Shown here: one piece after another, positions 54,094 through 62,713 of the stretch
Position numbering within the stretch: the stretch's first letter is position 1
Layout of the letters: every line of letters starts with the position of its first letter
NCBI RefSeq assembly: GCF_041549525.1
Contig: NZ_CP157456.1
Location: 3,596,001-3,660,000, forward strand
Direction: 5' to 3'
DNA length: 64,000 nt
From: Paenarthrobacter aurescens
GTDB lineage: Bacteria > Actinomycetota > Actinomycetes > Actinomycetales > Micrococcaceae
Notes under the pieces: generated by a model
The model's input: the letters and a program-made list of their open reading frames with translations, nothing else
What the model was told of the DNA's origin: nothing
Database searches by the model: none
Program-made: the position numbers and the translations under genes

Positions 54094-55311
54094 ATGACTA
54101 TCGCCGCTGATGCCAAGGAACTTCAGGAGGACATCGTCCGCCTGCGCCACGATCTTCACCGCGAACCGGAAATCGGCCTGCAGCTCCCCCGCACGCAGGA
54201 AAAAGTGCTCAAGGCGCTGGACGGTCTGCCCTACGAGATCACGCTCGGCAAGGAAACGACGTCGGTCACAGCAGTCCTGCGCGGCGGTGCGGCTCATTCA
54301 ACAGCTGAGAAGCCTGTGGTGTTGCTGCGCGCAGACATGGACGGACTTCCGGTGCAGGAAACCACAGGCGTGGACTACACCTCCCGTGTGGACGGGGCGA
54401 TGCATGCCTGCGGCCATGACCTCCACACCGCCATGCTGGCCGGCGCCGCCACGTTGCTGGCGGAGCGTAAGGACCAGTTGGCAGGGGACGTCATCCTCAT
54501 GTTCCAGCCCGGCGAGGAAGGCTTCGACGGCGCGAGCTACATGATCAAGGAAGGCGTCCTGGATGCAGCGGGCCGCCGCGCGGACACTGCCTACGGAATG
54601 CACGTGTTCTCCGCGCTGGAACCCCACGGCCAGTTCGTCACCAAACCGGGCGTCATGCTCAGTTCCTCAGCCGGCCTGGTTGTCACAGTACTGGGCGCAG
54701 GCGGCCACGGCTCAGCCCCGCACTCCGCCAAAGACCCCGTCACGGCCGCTGCCGAGATGGTCACTGCACTTCAGGTGATGGTCACGCGTCAGTTCAACGT
54801 GTTCGATCCCGTGGTCCTCACCGTCGGCGTCCTGCACGCGGGCACCAAGCGGAACGTCATTCCTGAGACCGCACGGATCGAAGCCACCATCAGGACCTTC
54901 TCAGAGGAGTCGCGGCGGAAGATGATGGAAGCAGTACCCAGGCTGCTCCACGGCATCGCCGCAGCCCATGGTTTGGAGGCGGATGTGCACTACCAGGAGG
55001 AGTACCCCCTCACCATCAACAACGAGGATGAGACCACCACCGCGGAGAAGGTCATCGCCGGAATGTTCGGCGAATCCAGGCACAGCCGGATGGCCACTCC
55101 CCTGGGCGGCTCCGAGGACTTCTCCCGCGTCCTGGCTGAAGTCCCCGGCACTTTTGTGGGGCTCAGTGCTGTTGCCCCCGGTGCCGACCATACGACGTCG
55201 CCGTTCAACCACTCGCCGTACGCAATGTTCGACGACGGCGTCCTCACCGACGGCGCGGCGCTGTACGCCGAACTCGCCGTATCCCGTATAGCCACCCTCG
55301 CCGGCAACTAA
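54094..55311 (+). CDS. M20-family amidohydrolase (N-acyl amino acid/hippurate type)
   Basis: A 405-residue metallopeptidase-like hydrolase. Metal-binding motifs: LRADMDGLPV, DGAMHACGHDLHTAMLAG, FQPGEEGFDGA and the late MATPLGGSEDFSRVL; the dimerisation domain lies between ~190 and 310. Probably deacylates N-acyl amino acids for use as nutrients. ATG 54094 has AGGAGA upstream. Cotranscribed with the MHS transporter. Confidence 0.88.
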   Translation: MTIAADAKELQEDIVRLRHDLHREPEIGLQLPRTQEKVLKALDGLPYEITLGKETTSVTAVLRGGAAHSTAEKPVVLLRADMDGLPVQETTGVDYTSRVDGAMHACGHDLHTAMLAGAATLLAERKDQLAGDVILMFQPGEEGFDGASYMIKEGVLDAAGRRADTAYGMHVFSALEPHGQFVTKPGVMLSSSAGLVVTVLGAGGHGSAPHSAKDPVTAAAEMVTALQVMVTRQFNVFDPVVLTVGVLHAGTKRNVIPETARIEATIRTFSEESRRKMMEAVPRLLHGIAAAHGLEADVHYQEEYPLTINNEDETTTAEKVIAGMFGESRHSRMATPLGGSEDFSRVLAEVPGTFVGLSAVAPGADHTTSPFNHSPYAMFDDGVLTDGAALYAELAVSRIATLAGN

Positions 55312-55342
55312 CTCCCAGCCCCTCCCCATCTTGGAGAATGAC

Positions 55343-56635
55343 ATGACCACCACAGTAGGAACGTCCAGCGACGTCAAAGTCCACAAGTCGCACGTGCGTA
55401 CGCTGGTTGGCACCGGCATCGGCAACGCCGTTGAATGGTACGACTGGGCGATCTACGCAACTTTTTCGCCGTTCATCGCGAGCGCGTTGTTCAGCAGCGC
55501 CGACCCCACGTCCGCCATGCTGTCCACCTTGGCGATCTTCGCCGTCGGGTTCGTTGCCCGTCCGTTCGGTGGGTTCGTATTCGGTTGGATCGGCGACAGG
55601 GTGGGGCGCAAGACGTCCATGACCGTAGCTGTGGCATTGGGCGCGGTGGGCAGCCTGCTGATTGGCATTGCCCCCACGTTTGAGTCCGTAGGCGTTTTCG
55701 CATCGGTAATGCTGCTGATTGCCCGGCTCATCCAGGGCCTTGCCCACGGTGGTGAGCTGCCGTCGTCGCAAACCTATTTGTCCGAGATGGCACCCAAGGA
55801 ACACCGCGGGTTCTGGGCGACCCTCATCTACACCTCCGGAACGGCCGGGATCCTGGCGGGCACCCTGCTGGGCGCCATCCTTTCCGCGACCCTCAGCAAG
55901 GACGACATGAGCAGCTGGGGTTGGCGCATCCCGTTCCTCATTGGTGGCGCACTGGGTGTCTACGCACTGTTCATGCGGGCCAAGATGAAGGAAACCGAGG
56001 CGTTCGAGGCCGAGACGCCCAACGAGAAACGCCTGCCGATCCTGCCCCAGATCATCAAGTACCGCAAGCAGGCCCTGCAGGTTATTGGACTCACGGTTGG
56101 CCTGACGGTTGTTTACTACATCTGGGGTGTTGTGGCCCCCAGCTACGCCGCGACCTCACTGAAAATGGACCGCGGTGAGGCACTCTGGGCAGGCGTGGTG
56201 GCCAACGTGGTGTTCATTGCCGCCCTGCCGTTCTGGGGAAAACTGTCAGACCGCATCGGCCGCAAGCCGGTGATCATCGCTTCAGCCGCAGGCGCCGCAC
56301 TCCTGCACTTCCCCATGACGTGGCTGCTCAAGGACTCACCATGGCAGCTGGCAGTGTCCATGTCCGTGATGCTGTTCTTCATCGCAGGCAGTGCAGCAAT
56401 TGTTCCGGCCGTATACGCCGAGCTGTTCCCCACGCATATCCGTACCATCGGCGTCGGTGTTCCGTACTCCCTTTGCGTCGCTGCCTTCGGTGGCACTGCT
56501 CCTTACCTGCAGACGTGGCTCGGCAGCATCGGGCAGGCGCAACTGTTCAACGTCTACGCAGTGATCCTGCTGCTGGTGGGCATCGTCTTCGCCTTCACCA
56601 TCCCGGAGACCAAGGGCAAGGACCTGACCGTCTAG
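55343..56635 (+). CDS. MFS transporter of the metabolite:H+ symporter family
   Basis: A 430-residue, 12-helix permease of the MHS branch: GTGIGNAVEWYDWAIYATFSPF in helix 1, ARPFGGFVFGWIGDRVGRKTSM in the 2-3 loop, and LIQGLAHGGELPSSQTYLSEM. Start ATG 55343 has GGAG 7 bases upstream; a TTG at 55331 would add four residues. Presumably imports the substrate of the M20 enzyme encoded just upstream. Confidence 0.88.
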   Translation: MTTTVGTSSDVKVHKSHVRTLVGTGIGNAVEWYDWAIYATFSPFIASALFSSADPTSAMLSTLAIFAVGFVARPFGGFVFGWIGDRVGRKTSMTVAVALGAVGSLLIGIAPTFESVGVFASVMLLIARLIQGLAHGGELPSSQTYLSEMAPKEHRGFWATLIYTSGTAGILAGTLLGAILSATLSKDDMSSWGWRIPFLIGGALGVYALFMRAKMKETEAFEAETPNEKRLPILPQIIKYRKQALQVIGLTVGLTVVYYIWGVVAPSYAATSLKMDRGEALWAGVVANVVFIAALPFWGKLSDRIGRKPVIIASAAGAALLHFPMTWLLKDSPWQLAVSMSVMLFFIAGSAAIVPAVYAELFPTHIRTIGVGVPYSLCVAAFGGTAPYLQTWLGSIGQAQLFNVYAVILLLVGIVFAFTIPETKGKDLTV

Positions 56636-56645
56636 GCTCTCTTTC

Positions 56646-56706
56646 GTTGCGAGGCCCGCTCTGCGCTCTTCCCTGGGGTTTTGGGACGCAGAGTGGGCCT
56701 CACAAC
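56646..56706. repeat. GC-rich interspersed palindrome, copy D
   Basis: GTTGCGAGGCCCGCTCTGCG pairs with CGCAGAGTGGGCCTCACAAC round a ~20-base loop. It fills the gap between two convergent MFS genes and may terminate both. Confidence 0.8.
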
Positions 56707-56707
56707 G

Positions 56708-57985
56708 TTAAACGAAGCGGTCCCGGCCTGCCCGGTATCCGAAGAATGCGGCCAAGGATCCGACCACCAGGAACAGGATTCCAGCCGCCGCGAATCCGCC
56801 CGTGGCCTGATGAAGTTGCCCCACCATCAGTGTGCCCAGCGAACCTACCCCGTAGCCGACGCCCTGCATCATTCCGGACAGGTGCGCGGCAGTGTGGGCG
56901 TCTCGCGTGCGGACCATGATCATGGTGAGAGCCACGGCAGTGAGGGACCCCTGCCCCAGCCCGTTGAGCCCGGTCCAGACCCAGATGAGTTCCGTGGGGC
57001 CAAAAATGGTGAGCGCAAAACCGCCCCCGGTCATCAGCGCCACCACCATGTTGATGATCCGCTGGTCCTTGAAGCGCGTGGCCAAGGCAGGGGCAAAGAG
57101 GGAGCCCAGCATCTGCAACACGATCGACACCGAAACGATCAGCCCGGCCGTTCCGCCGTCGATCCCCCGGTCACGCAGGATGGGCGCCATCCATGCGAAC
57201 ACGCTGAACGACATCATGGCCTGCAGCACCATGAACATGGTCACCTGCCACGCCACTGAAGACCGCCACACGTTCACACCGCCGTGAACCGCTTGATGTT
57301 TCACGGCTGGCTGGCGGATTGCCAACGGCAGGAACAGCAAAAGTACGACGCCGGCAGGAACCGCCCAGAACCACAGCGCCGAGGTCCAGTGGCCGGTTGC
57401 CGTAAAGACCGGATAGGTAAAGCCCGCGCCGAGAGCAGCAGACGCACAGATCGCCGTGGTGTAAAGACCACCCATGAGGCCCAAACGGTGCGGAAAATCC
57501 CGTTTGACGACGCCCGGGAGAAGGACGTTGCACAGCGCAATTGCGGCACCACACGCAGCTGTTCCGGCCAGCAGTGCGGGCAGGTGACCCATTCCCGGGA
57601 CCTCAAAGGGCCGCAGGAGCAAGCCCGCCGTGAGGACTGCCATGGCCCCGAGGAGCACACGCTCAGCGCCGAATCTGCGTGCCAGGATGGGGGCGAGTGG
57701 TGCGAAGACCCCAAGCAGTGTCACAGGCACGGTTGTCAGGACCACCAGCGACCAGCCCGGCAGAGCGGCGTCGGACGTTATTTCCGGGAGCACCGCGGAG
57801 AAGCTGGAGAAGACTGTGCGCAGGTTCAGTCCGATCAAAACCAGACAGATGCCGAGGTACACGAGACCCCTCTTGCCGCGGAGTTGTGTGGGGTCCGGTG
57901 CGGGCTCTTCGTCAATCTCAGCGTCCACTGCTATTGCTGGGAGGACTGACTTCTCTGGGTAGCCGGGGGTCTTGGAGGAGGTCAC
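56708..57985 (-). CDS. MFS transporter of the CynX/NimT type
   Basis: A 425-residue, 12-helix permease with a ~35-residue acidic N-terminus. Early helices (VYLGICLVLIGLNLRTVFSSF, GAERVLLGAMAVLTAGLLLRP) match the cyanate/2-nitroimidazole (CynX/NimT) group. Substrate unknown. Single-gene unit. Confidence 0.85.
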   Translation of the reverse strand: MTSSKTPGYPEKSVLPAIAVDAEIDEEPAPDPTQLRGKRGLVYLGICLVLIGLNLRTVFSSFSAVLPEITSDAALPGWSLVVLTTVPVTLLGVFAPLAPILARRFGAERVLLGAMAVLTAGLLLRPFEVPGMGHLPALLAGTAACGAAIALCNVLLPGVVKRDFPHRLGLMGGLYTTAICASAALGAGFTYPVFTATGHWTSALWFWAVPAGVVLLLFLPLAIRQPAVKHQAVHGGVNVWRSSVAWQVTMFMVLQAMMSFSVFAWMAPILRDRGIDGGTAGLIVSVSIVLQMLGSLFAPALATRFKDQRIINMVVALMTGGGFALTIFGPTELIWVWTGLNGLGQGSLTAVALTMIMVRTRDAHTAAHLSGMMQGVGYGVGSLGTLMVGQLHQATGGFAAAGILFLVVGSLAAFFGYRAGRDRFV

Positions 57986-58148
57986 ACGTCCTATTCTGTC
58001 AGTGCGGCGTGATCAGTGCCCGCTCGGCTGGATATGACCAGTGAGCGTTATATGGCGAGGGGTACATGACCAGCTGCCTTCGCAGAGTTATCCACATAGG
58101 AACGGTTTACCCTGCCTCTGCAGCATCGCGATCCATAGCGTTGAAGGC

Positions 58149-58562
58149 ATGGACAAGACCCTGGACCCTTCACCACATTCCACTGCTTCCGAGCTTCCTC
58201 TGCCGGCTTGTCAGAAGTCGGACCCAGGAAATTCGCGCCCGCCGGGGTTGAAGGTAAGCATTTGGAGTTTGGCACTGGCCATGGGGGTGCCCATTGTCTT
58301 CATGATGGTCTACCCCGTGGGGATGTTCTTCATGTTCGGCGCTGAGTCACCCCCGTACGCAATTGCTGCGCAAACCATTCTCCTGGTCCCCACCGGAGCT
58401 TGCTGGCTCGGGGCGGCGGTCTGTGGCCTGACCTGTCTCAGGCTGGCCAAAGACCGCGACGCCGATGGGCAGCGGACCATCGCGTGGATGTTTGGGATCT
58501 TCGGGCTTTGTATTGCAGGACTCGAAGGGCTGGTGTTGCTCTTGATGGTGCTTCGCAACTGA
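58149..58562 (+). CDS. small membrane protein, unknown
   Basis: A 137-residue protein with a Pro/Ser-rich N-terminus and three predicted helices (about 37-58, 68-92, 108-133). No family recognised with confidence. TAGCGT lies 7 bases before the ATG, without a ribosome binding site, so it is probably leaderless. The next gene, trmB, starts 45 bases downstream. Confidence 0.65.
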   Translation: MDKTLDPSPHSTASELPLPACQKSDPGNSRPPGLKVSIWSLALAMGVPIVFMMVYPVGMFFMFGAESPPYAIAAQTILLVPTGACWLGAAVCGLTCLRLAKDRDADGQRTIAWMFGIFGLCIAGLEGLVLLLMVLRN

Positions 58563-58606
58563 ACCCCGGCCTAACTACCCCTCCCAACCCAAGTATTCTG
58601 GAAGTG

Positions 58607-59512
58607 ATGAGTGAAACCCCAGATTCCCCGCGCCCCGTCACGCCCGGCAGCCAAGCCTCCTTCGGCACCTACGGCGGCCGACCGGTCAGTTTCGTGCGCC
58701 GCGGCACCCGTTTGCAGGGACGCCGGCAGGCAGCCTGGGAAGAGCACGCCGAGCGCTGGGCCATTCAAGTCCCGCGCCATGTTGCCAACACCTCCGTCCA
58801 CCCTGACTACACTTTCGACGCCGAGGCAGTCTTTGGGCGCAAGGCACCCTTGATCGTGGAAATCGGCTCCGGCCTGGGAGATGCTGTGGTTCACGCCGCG
58901 GAGCAAAACCCGGACAAGGACTTCCTCGCAGTAGAGGTCTACACCCCGGGCCTGGCCAACACCATCATCAAGATCAACAGCCGCGGTCTGACCAACGTGC
59001 GCGTAGTGGAAGCCAACGCCCCCGAGGTCCTGGAGTCCATGCTCCCGGAGGGCTCGGTCAGTGAACTTTGGGTGTTCTTCCCGGACCCATGGCACAAGGC
59101 GCGCCACCACAAGCGCCGCCTCATCCAGCCTGCCTTCGCTTCGGTAGCTGCAAAGGCACTCCGAAAGGGCGGCTACTGGCGCATCGCCACCGACTGGTCC
59201 AACTACGCAGTGCACGTCCGCGAAGTGCTCGCAGGATCCACTGAGTTCGAGAACATGCACGAAGGCGAGCGCAGCGGCGAGGAGAGCCCGCTGACGCAAG
59301 TGTGGCAGTCCGGCGTCGAGTCCGTCGTTGGCGGGGCACCCGTCAGGGAAGGCCGCGCCCCCGTGAGTACCGAGCACACCGGGCCGAACCAGGGCGTGGA
59401 TGAGGAAGGCGGCTGGGCTCCGCGGTTCGATGGCAGGATCCGGACAAGCTTTGAAAATAAAGCGCATGAGGCCGGGCGCATGATCTTCGATCTCACGTAT
59501 CGCAAGCTTTAG
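58607..59512 (+). CDS. trmB: tRNA (guanine-N7-)-methyltransferase
   Basis: A 301-residue AdoMet enzyme making m7G46 in tRNA. Diagnostic motifs: IVEIGSGLGDAVVHAA, FLAVEVYTPGLA, and FFPDPWHKARHHKRRL with the catalytic Asp; ATDWSNYAVHV follows. An ~50-residue insertion after ~235 (SGVESVVGGAPVREG) and an N-terminal tail make it longer than the usual ~240. TATTCT 7 bases upstream of ATG 58607 suggests a leaderless mRNA. Confidence 0.9.
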   Translation: MSETPDSPRPVTPGSQASFGTYGGRPVSFVRRGTRLQGRRQAAWEEHAERWAIQVPRHVANTSVHPDYTFDAEAVFGRKAPLIVEIGSGLGDAVVHAAEQNPDKDFLAVEVYTPGLANTIIKINSRGLTNVRVVEANAPEVLESMLPEGSVSELWVFFPDPWHKARHHKRRLIQPAFASVAAKALRKGGYWRIATDWSNYAVHVREVLAGSTEFENMHEGERSGEESPLTQVWQSGVESVVGGAPVREGRAPVSTEHTGPNQGVDEEGGWAPRFDGRIRTSFENKAHEAGRMIFDLTYRKL

Positions 59513-59533
59513 CCAACGGACTTTGGGGGAATT

Positions 59534-59926
59534 ATGAGCTATCAGCCACCGATCGGGCATTATCAACCGCCGCAACGTCTGGGCAATCCCGGGCTGGGTG
59601 CCGGTATCACGAGCATCATCGCAGCCGTGCTCGCTCCCATCGCCGCGGTGGTCAGCATTCCTTTGGGCATCGCCGCCGTGGCATCCGCCATGAGCCGTTA
59701 CAACGAGGGCAATGACTCGTGGTGGTTTGGTGCGCTGATCCTGGCGGGGATTTCGGTGGTGCTGGCGATCGTTGCTGTGGTGAGTGGGTTGATCGCCGTC
59801 TTCCGGGCCGGACGCATGAACGCCGGGCGCATTACGGGGATCATCGGTTTAGCCATCATGGCGGTCAACATCTTTGGCATTGTCTTCATGGTGTTCCTGG
59901 TGCTCGGCTCAGGTCAGGGGTTCTAA
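59534..59926 (+). CDS. small Pro/Tyr-started membrane protein (DUF4190-like)
   Basis: A 130-residue membrane protein: short YQPP-rich start, then helices at ~22-50, 66-92 and 100-125. Resembles DUF4190-type proteins in layout. GGGGGAATT precedes the ATG. It touches the SRPBCC gene directly (0-base gap), so the two form one operon with trmB. Confidence 0.7.
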   Translation: MSYQPPIGHYQPPQRLGNPGLGAGITSIIAAVLAPIAAVVSIPLGIAAVASAMSRYNEGNDSWWFGALILAGISVVLAIVAVVSGLIAVFRAGRMNAGRITGIIGLAIMAVNIFGIVFMVFLVLGSGQGF

Positions 59927-60421
59927 ATGCCACAGGTACGTGCCGAACGATTCATCCGGCTGGATCCGGAGACCGCCTTCGCTCTCTCCCAGACCACCGG
60001 GGCGTTCCGGCTGAAATGGGACCCATTCATTTCCGCCCAGGCCTTTCTGGACGGAGCCACTGCGGCTGGCAAAGGCGTCAGGACGCGAACGGTCTCCCGC
60101 ATGGGCCTGAAAATGGTGAGCGAATACGTTTCCTACATGCCTCCCAGGAATGTGGGCATGACCATGGTTTCAGGGCCGTGGTTCTTTGAGACCTTCGGAG
60201 GTGGTTGGAGGTTCACACCGGACAACGGAGGCACGCGGGCAGTCTGGAAGTACACCTTTTCCTGCCGTCCGGCCCTGCTGAAACCCGTGGCCGAAAGGAT
60301 TGGAAGCTGGGTGCTCGGCCGGGAGATTGAACGCCGGATTGAGGCGTTTGCTCGGGCTTGCGAGGATCCTGCACTCGTGGCAGAACTCCGCTCGCAAGGC
60401 GAAAGCGTTCCCGGCACTTGA
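59927..60421 (+). CDS. SRPBCC-family protein
   Basis: A 164-residue START/Bet v1-like protein: EQ-free N-terminus RFIRLDPETAFALSQTTGAFRLKWDPF, then strands and a final long helix (LGREIERRIEAFARACED). Likely binds a hydrophobic small molecule. It follows the membrane protein gene without a gap. Confidence 0.75.
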   Translation: MPQVRAERFIRLDPETAFALSQTTGAFRLKWDPFISAQAFLDGATAAGKGVRTRTVSRMGLKMVSEYVSYMPPRNVGMTMVSGPWFFETFGGGWRFTPDNGGTRAVWKYTFSCRPALLKPVAERIGSWVLGREIERRIEAFARACEDPALVAELRSQGESVPGT

Positions 60422-60441
60422 GTCACAGAGCACTAAGCAAT

Positions 60442-61116
60442 CTACGGCACCGAAATTGAGGCCACAGTCTTTTGGGTTTCATCGCGAAGTTCAACACCAG
60501 CGATGCCAGCCAACTGCACCGGTGTGGCGCCCGTGATCTTGATCCGGCCGCTGGCTGTGGCCGTCCATCCGCACGTGCGCTCTTCTGCCCCGTCCCGGCC
60601 CTTCACCCAAAGGTAAAGCGTCCCTTCGAGCGGCATGGAGCGTCCCTCCACCTCCAGCTCCGTGCCCCAGTTTTTCTTCACCATGCCCACGGTCAGTTCC
60701 AGCCCGTCTCCTGATTGGACCGAGTAGCTGGCATCAGGTTTGGGAGGTTGATTCAGCAGCGGCCCTGCGAGGAAACCAACAGCAAGGCAGGCAGCGGCAA
60801 CGGTGCCCACCAAAGCTGCCCACCGGCGTCGTGATTTCCGTCGGCGGACGGACAAGTCCACCAGGACCTTTTCGGGTAGCAGTTCCGGTTTCGGATCCAA
60901 GGGAGAGAGCGGGTTCGCGCTTCCGGCGACGGCGAGCGCTACTGCGTCAGCGGCGGGGACAGAGTCGAGCAAAGCCGGGAGGCTCTCAAGTTGCTCCAAC
61001 TCGTGGCGACAATCAGCACAGGTGGCGAGGTGGTCTTCAAACGTGCGCACTTCCTGGAGCTCCAGCCCACCCAGCAGGTAGGCGCCCAGCAACTGGTGGA
61101 CGGAGTTGCCGTTCAT
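60442..61116 (-). CDS. anti-sigma factor with zinc-binding HxxxCxxC motif
   Basis: A 224-residue ZAS-type anti-sigma factor: H29-x3-C33-x2-C36 (FEDHLATCADC) in the N-terminal sigma-binding domain, a membrane helix near residues 100-122, and an extracellular DUF2275/RskA-like C-terminal domain (YSVQSGDGLELTVGM). It should hold the sigma factor at the membrane until a signal triggers release. Start overlaps the sigma gene stop by 4 bases. Confidence 0.88.
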   Translation of the reverse strand: MNGNSVHQLLGAYLLGGLELQEVRTFEDHLATCADCRHELEQLESLPALLDSVPAADAVALAVAGSANPLSPLDPKPELLPEKVLVDLSVRRRKSRRRWAALVGTVAAACLAVGFLAGPLLNQPPKPDASYSVQSGDGLELTVGMVKKNWGTELEVEGRSMPLEGTLYLWVKGRDGAEERTCGWTATASGRIKITGATPVQLAGIAGVELRDETQKTVASISVP

Positions 61117-61610
61117 CGTTCCACCTCCATTTCATCGAGGATTGTTCGGAGGGCTTTCACCGCGTAGAAAGCCCGGGATTTCACGGTTCCGGCAGGGATG
61201 TTCAGCTGGAGTGCCGCCTCACTGACGGTAAACCTTTGATAGTGAAGGGCCACCAGAACCTGACGGTGCTCGCGACTAAGCCGGAGCAAGGCCTCTTCCA
61301 TAAGCACCCGGTTCAGAAGTTCATCAACTCGCTCGGTTGCGGGGTGGTCCGGGAGGTCCTGCTCGCCTGATTCGGAGGGCCGGCGTTGGGATTTCCTGTA
61401 GTTGTCGATGATGACGTTGCGAGCCGTCCGGAACAGGTAGCTCCGCAGGCTCCCCGTGATCTGCGGGGCGTGCTGCCACACCTTGAGGATGGTTTCCTGA
61501 ACGACGTCGTCAGCCTGATGAGCATCGGAGGTGCAGCTGAGAACAAAGCGCTTCAGAGCTGTGCCGTGGTCGCGGTAAATCGCTGCCACCACGTCTTCGT
61601 CCAACGGCAT
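61113..61610 (-). CDS. ECF sigma factor
   Basis: A 165-residue extracytoplasmic-function sigma factor: region 2 (HQADDVVQETILKVWQHA) and region 4 (SREHRQVLVALHYQRFTVSEAALQL split) are clear, with a linker between. ATG 61610 has a strong GGAGGTGA upstream. It forms an operon with its anti-sigma gene and seems to have a self-promoter (see 61641-61667). The ligand or stress is unknown. Confidence 0.92.
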   Translation of the reverse strand: MPLDEDVVAAIYRDHGTALKRFVLSCTSDAHQADDVVQETILKVWQHAPQITGSLRSYLFRTARNVIIDNYRKSQRRPSESGEQDLPDHPATERVDELLNRVLMEEALLRLSREHRQVLVALHYQRFTVSEAALQLNIPAGTVKSRAFYAVKALRTILDEMEVER

Positions 61611-61640
61611 AGTCACCTCCTTCTTCTGCCTCTCGCTTAT

Positions 61641-61667
61641 ACGACGACGCACGCATCGAAAAGGTTC
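61641..61667 (-). promoter_or_regulatory. probable ECF-type autoregulatory promoter
   Basis: On the reverse strand GAACC (61667-61663) and CGTCGT (61646-61641) are separated by 16 bases, the -35/-10 layout of most ECF sigma promoters, 31 bases above the sigma start. Confidence 0.5.
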
Positions 61668-61789
61668 AGCCCTCCAGTCGCCAAAAACGCGCCAAGCCTG
61701 CGAATAAGCATCCTGGCACAGTCAAAGTCTGTGCGCTGCAGCGTCGTCGCCCGCAAACCCTGGTGCAAGGCCCGGGCTAGGATCGGGAG

Positions 61790-62380
61790 ATGAGCGAGAC
61801 TTCTCATGCTAAGGCGGCCAAGACCTGGCAAACCATGGTGGACAGCAATCAGGCGTTGCTTCTGCGCAAGACCGGGAGGGACGTTCACTGGTGGGCAGCA
61901 GAGGGCCGAGCCAGAGGCCTGAAGAACGACGCCGAACTCCGGGACTGGATGCGCGAGGACCACGGCGTCACCGGCTACGCACAGTACGCGGTCTCGTGGG
62001 AGATGTTCGGCTATCCCGGGTTCATGCTCCGGGATGCCGACGAACTAATCGACGGACAATACGTCAACCACCCGCAGCTGCGTCCCATAGCCGACGCACT
62101 GCTGGCCTGGTCCGCCGAAACTGAAGGCGTGGAGATTCAAATGCGAAAAGGCTACGTATCGCTCCACAGCCCTCGTCGGAAGTTCGCCCAAGTCACCCGG
62201 GCCAACAACACCACCGTTGATGTGGTCCTCCGCCTGGATGCTCCAGCCGAAGGCAGACTTGAAGCAGTGAAGGTCCGTGAGGGAGACTTCTTCGACCGCC
62301 GCGTGCGGCTGAGATCAATGGACGACGTCGACGACGAGCTGCTCGGGTACCTCGCCAAGGCGCTGGATCAGAACAGCTAG
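61790..62380 (+). CDS. DUF4287/DUF5655 protein
   Basis: A 196-residue protein: residues ~5-75 resemble DUF4287 (KTWQTMVDSNQALLLRKTGRD) and the rest DUF5655 (AWSAETEGVEIQMRKGYVSLHSPRRKFAQV split). Function unknown. TAGGAT 6 bases upstream of the ATG suggests a leaderless transcript. Confidence 0.8.
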   Translation: MSETSHAKAAKTWQTMVDSNQALLLRKTGRDVHWWAAEGRARGLKNDAELRDWMREDHGVTGYAQYAVSWEMFGYPGFMLRDADELIDGQYVNHPQLRPIADALLAWSAETEGVEIQMRKGYVSLHSPRRKFAQVTRANNTTVDVVLRLDAPAEGRLEAVKVREGDFFDRRVRLRSMDDVDDELLGYLAKALDQNS

Positions 62381-62409
62381 ACTGCAAGCCACTCATTGGG
62401 GGAGAGAAC

Positions 62410-62613
62410 ATGGCAGAGAAAACAACAACCAAGAACCCGCCGAACCTGGGGTTCCTCGCGCTGCAAGAAGTTGCGTGGGCTTTGGGCCTGACGGCCATGG
62501 TCATCAATGCAACAAGCCGCGGTGTGGACTGGATCTGGATTGGCCTTCTTGCCGGTTGGCAAGTGTCCATCATTTGGGGCTTCGTGAAGCTCCGCCGCGC
62601 CAAAACGGCCTAG
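62410..62613 (+). CDS. two-helix small membrane protein
   Basis: A 67-residue protein with two hydrophobic helices (about 13-32 and 40-58) and a basic C-terminus. GGGGGAGA lies 7 bases upstream of ATG 62410. No family recognised. Follows the DUF4287 gene by 30 bases. Confidence 0.7.
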   Translation: MAEKTTTKNPPNLGFLALQEVAWALGLTAMVINATSRGVDWIWIGLLAGWQVSIIWGFVKLRRAKTA

Positions 62614-62635
62614 CCGAGCCCGCCGGGGGTGCCCA

Positions 62636-62697
62636 GATCGCCGGAACGCGTCCAGATCGCTGGAGTTATCCGGCGATCCTGCAGCGTTCCGGCGATC
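62636..62697. terminator. bidirectional palindrome between convergent genes
   Basis: GATCGCCGGAACGC (62636-62649) and GCGTTCCGGCGATC (62684-62697) are perfect complements; an inner stem is formed by AGATCGCTGG and CCGGCGATCCT-like segments. No T run, but it lies 17 bases before the stop of the reverse gene. Confidence 0.65.
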
Positions 62698-62713
62698 CCG
62701 GCGGTGAGAAGGC

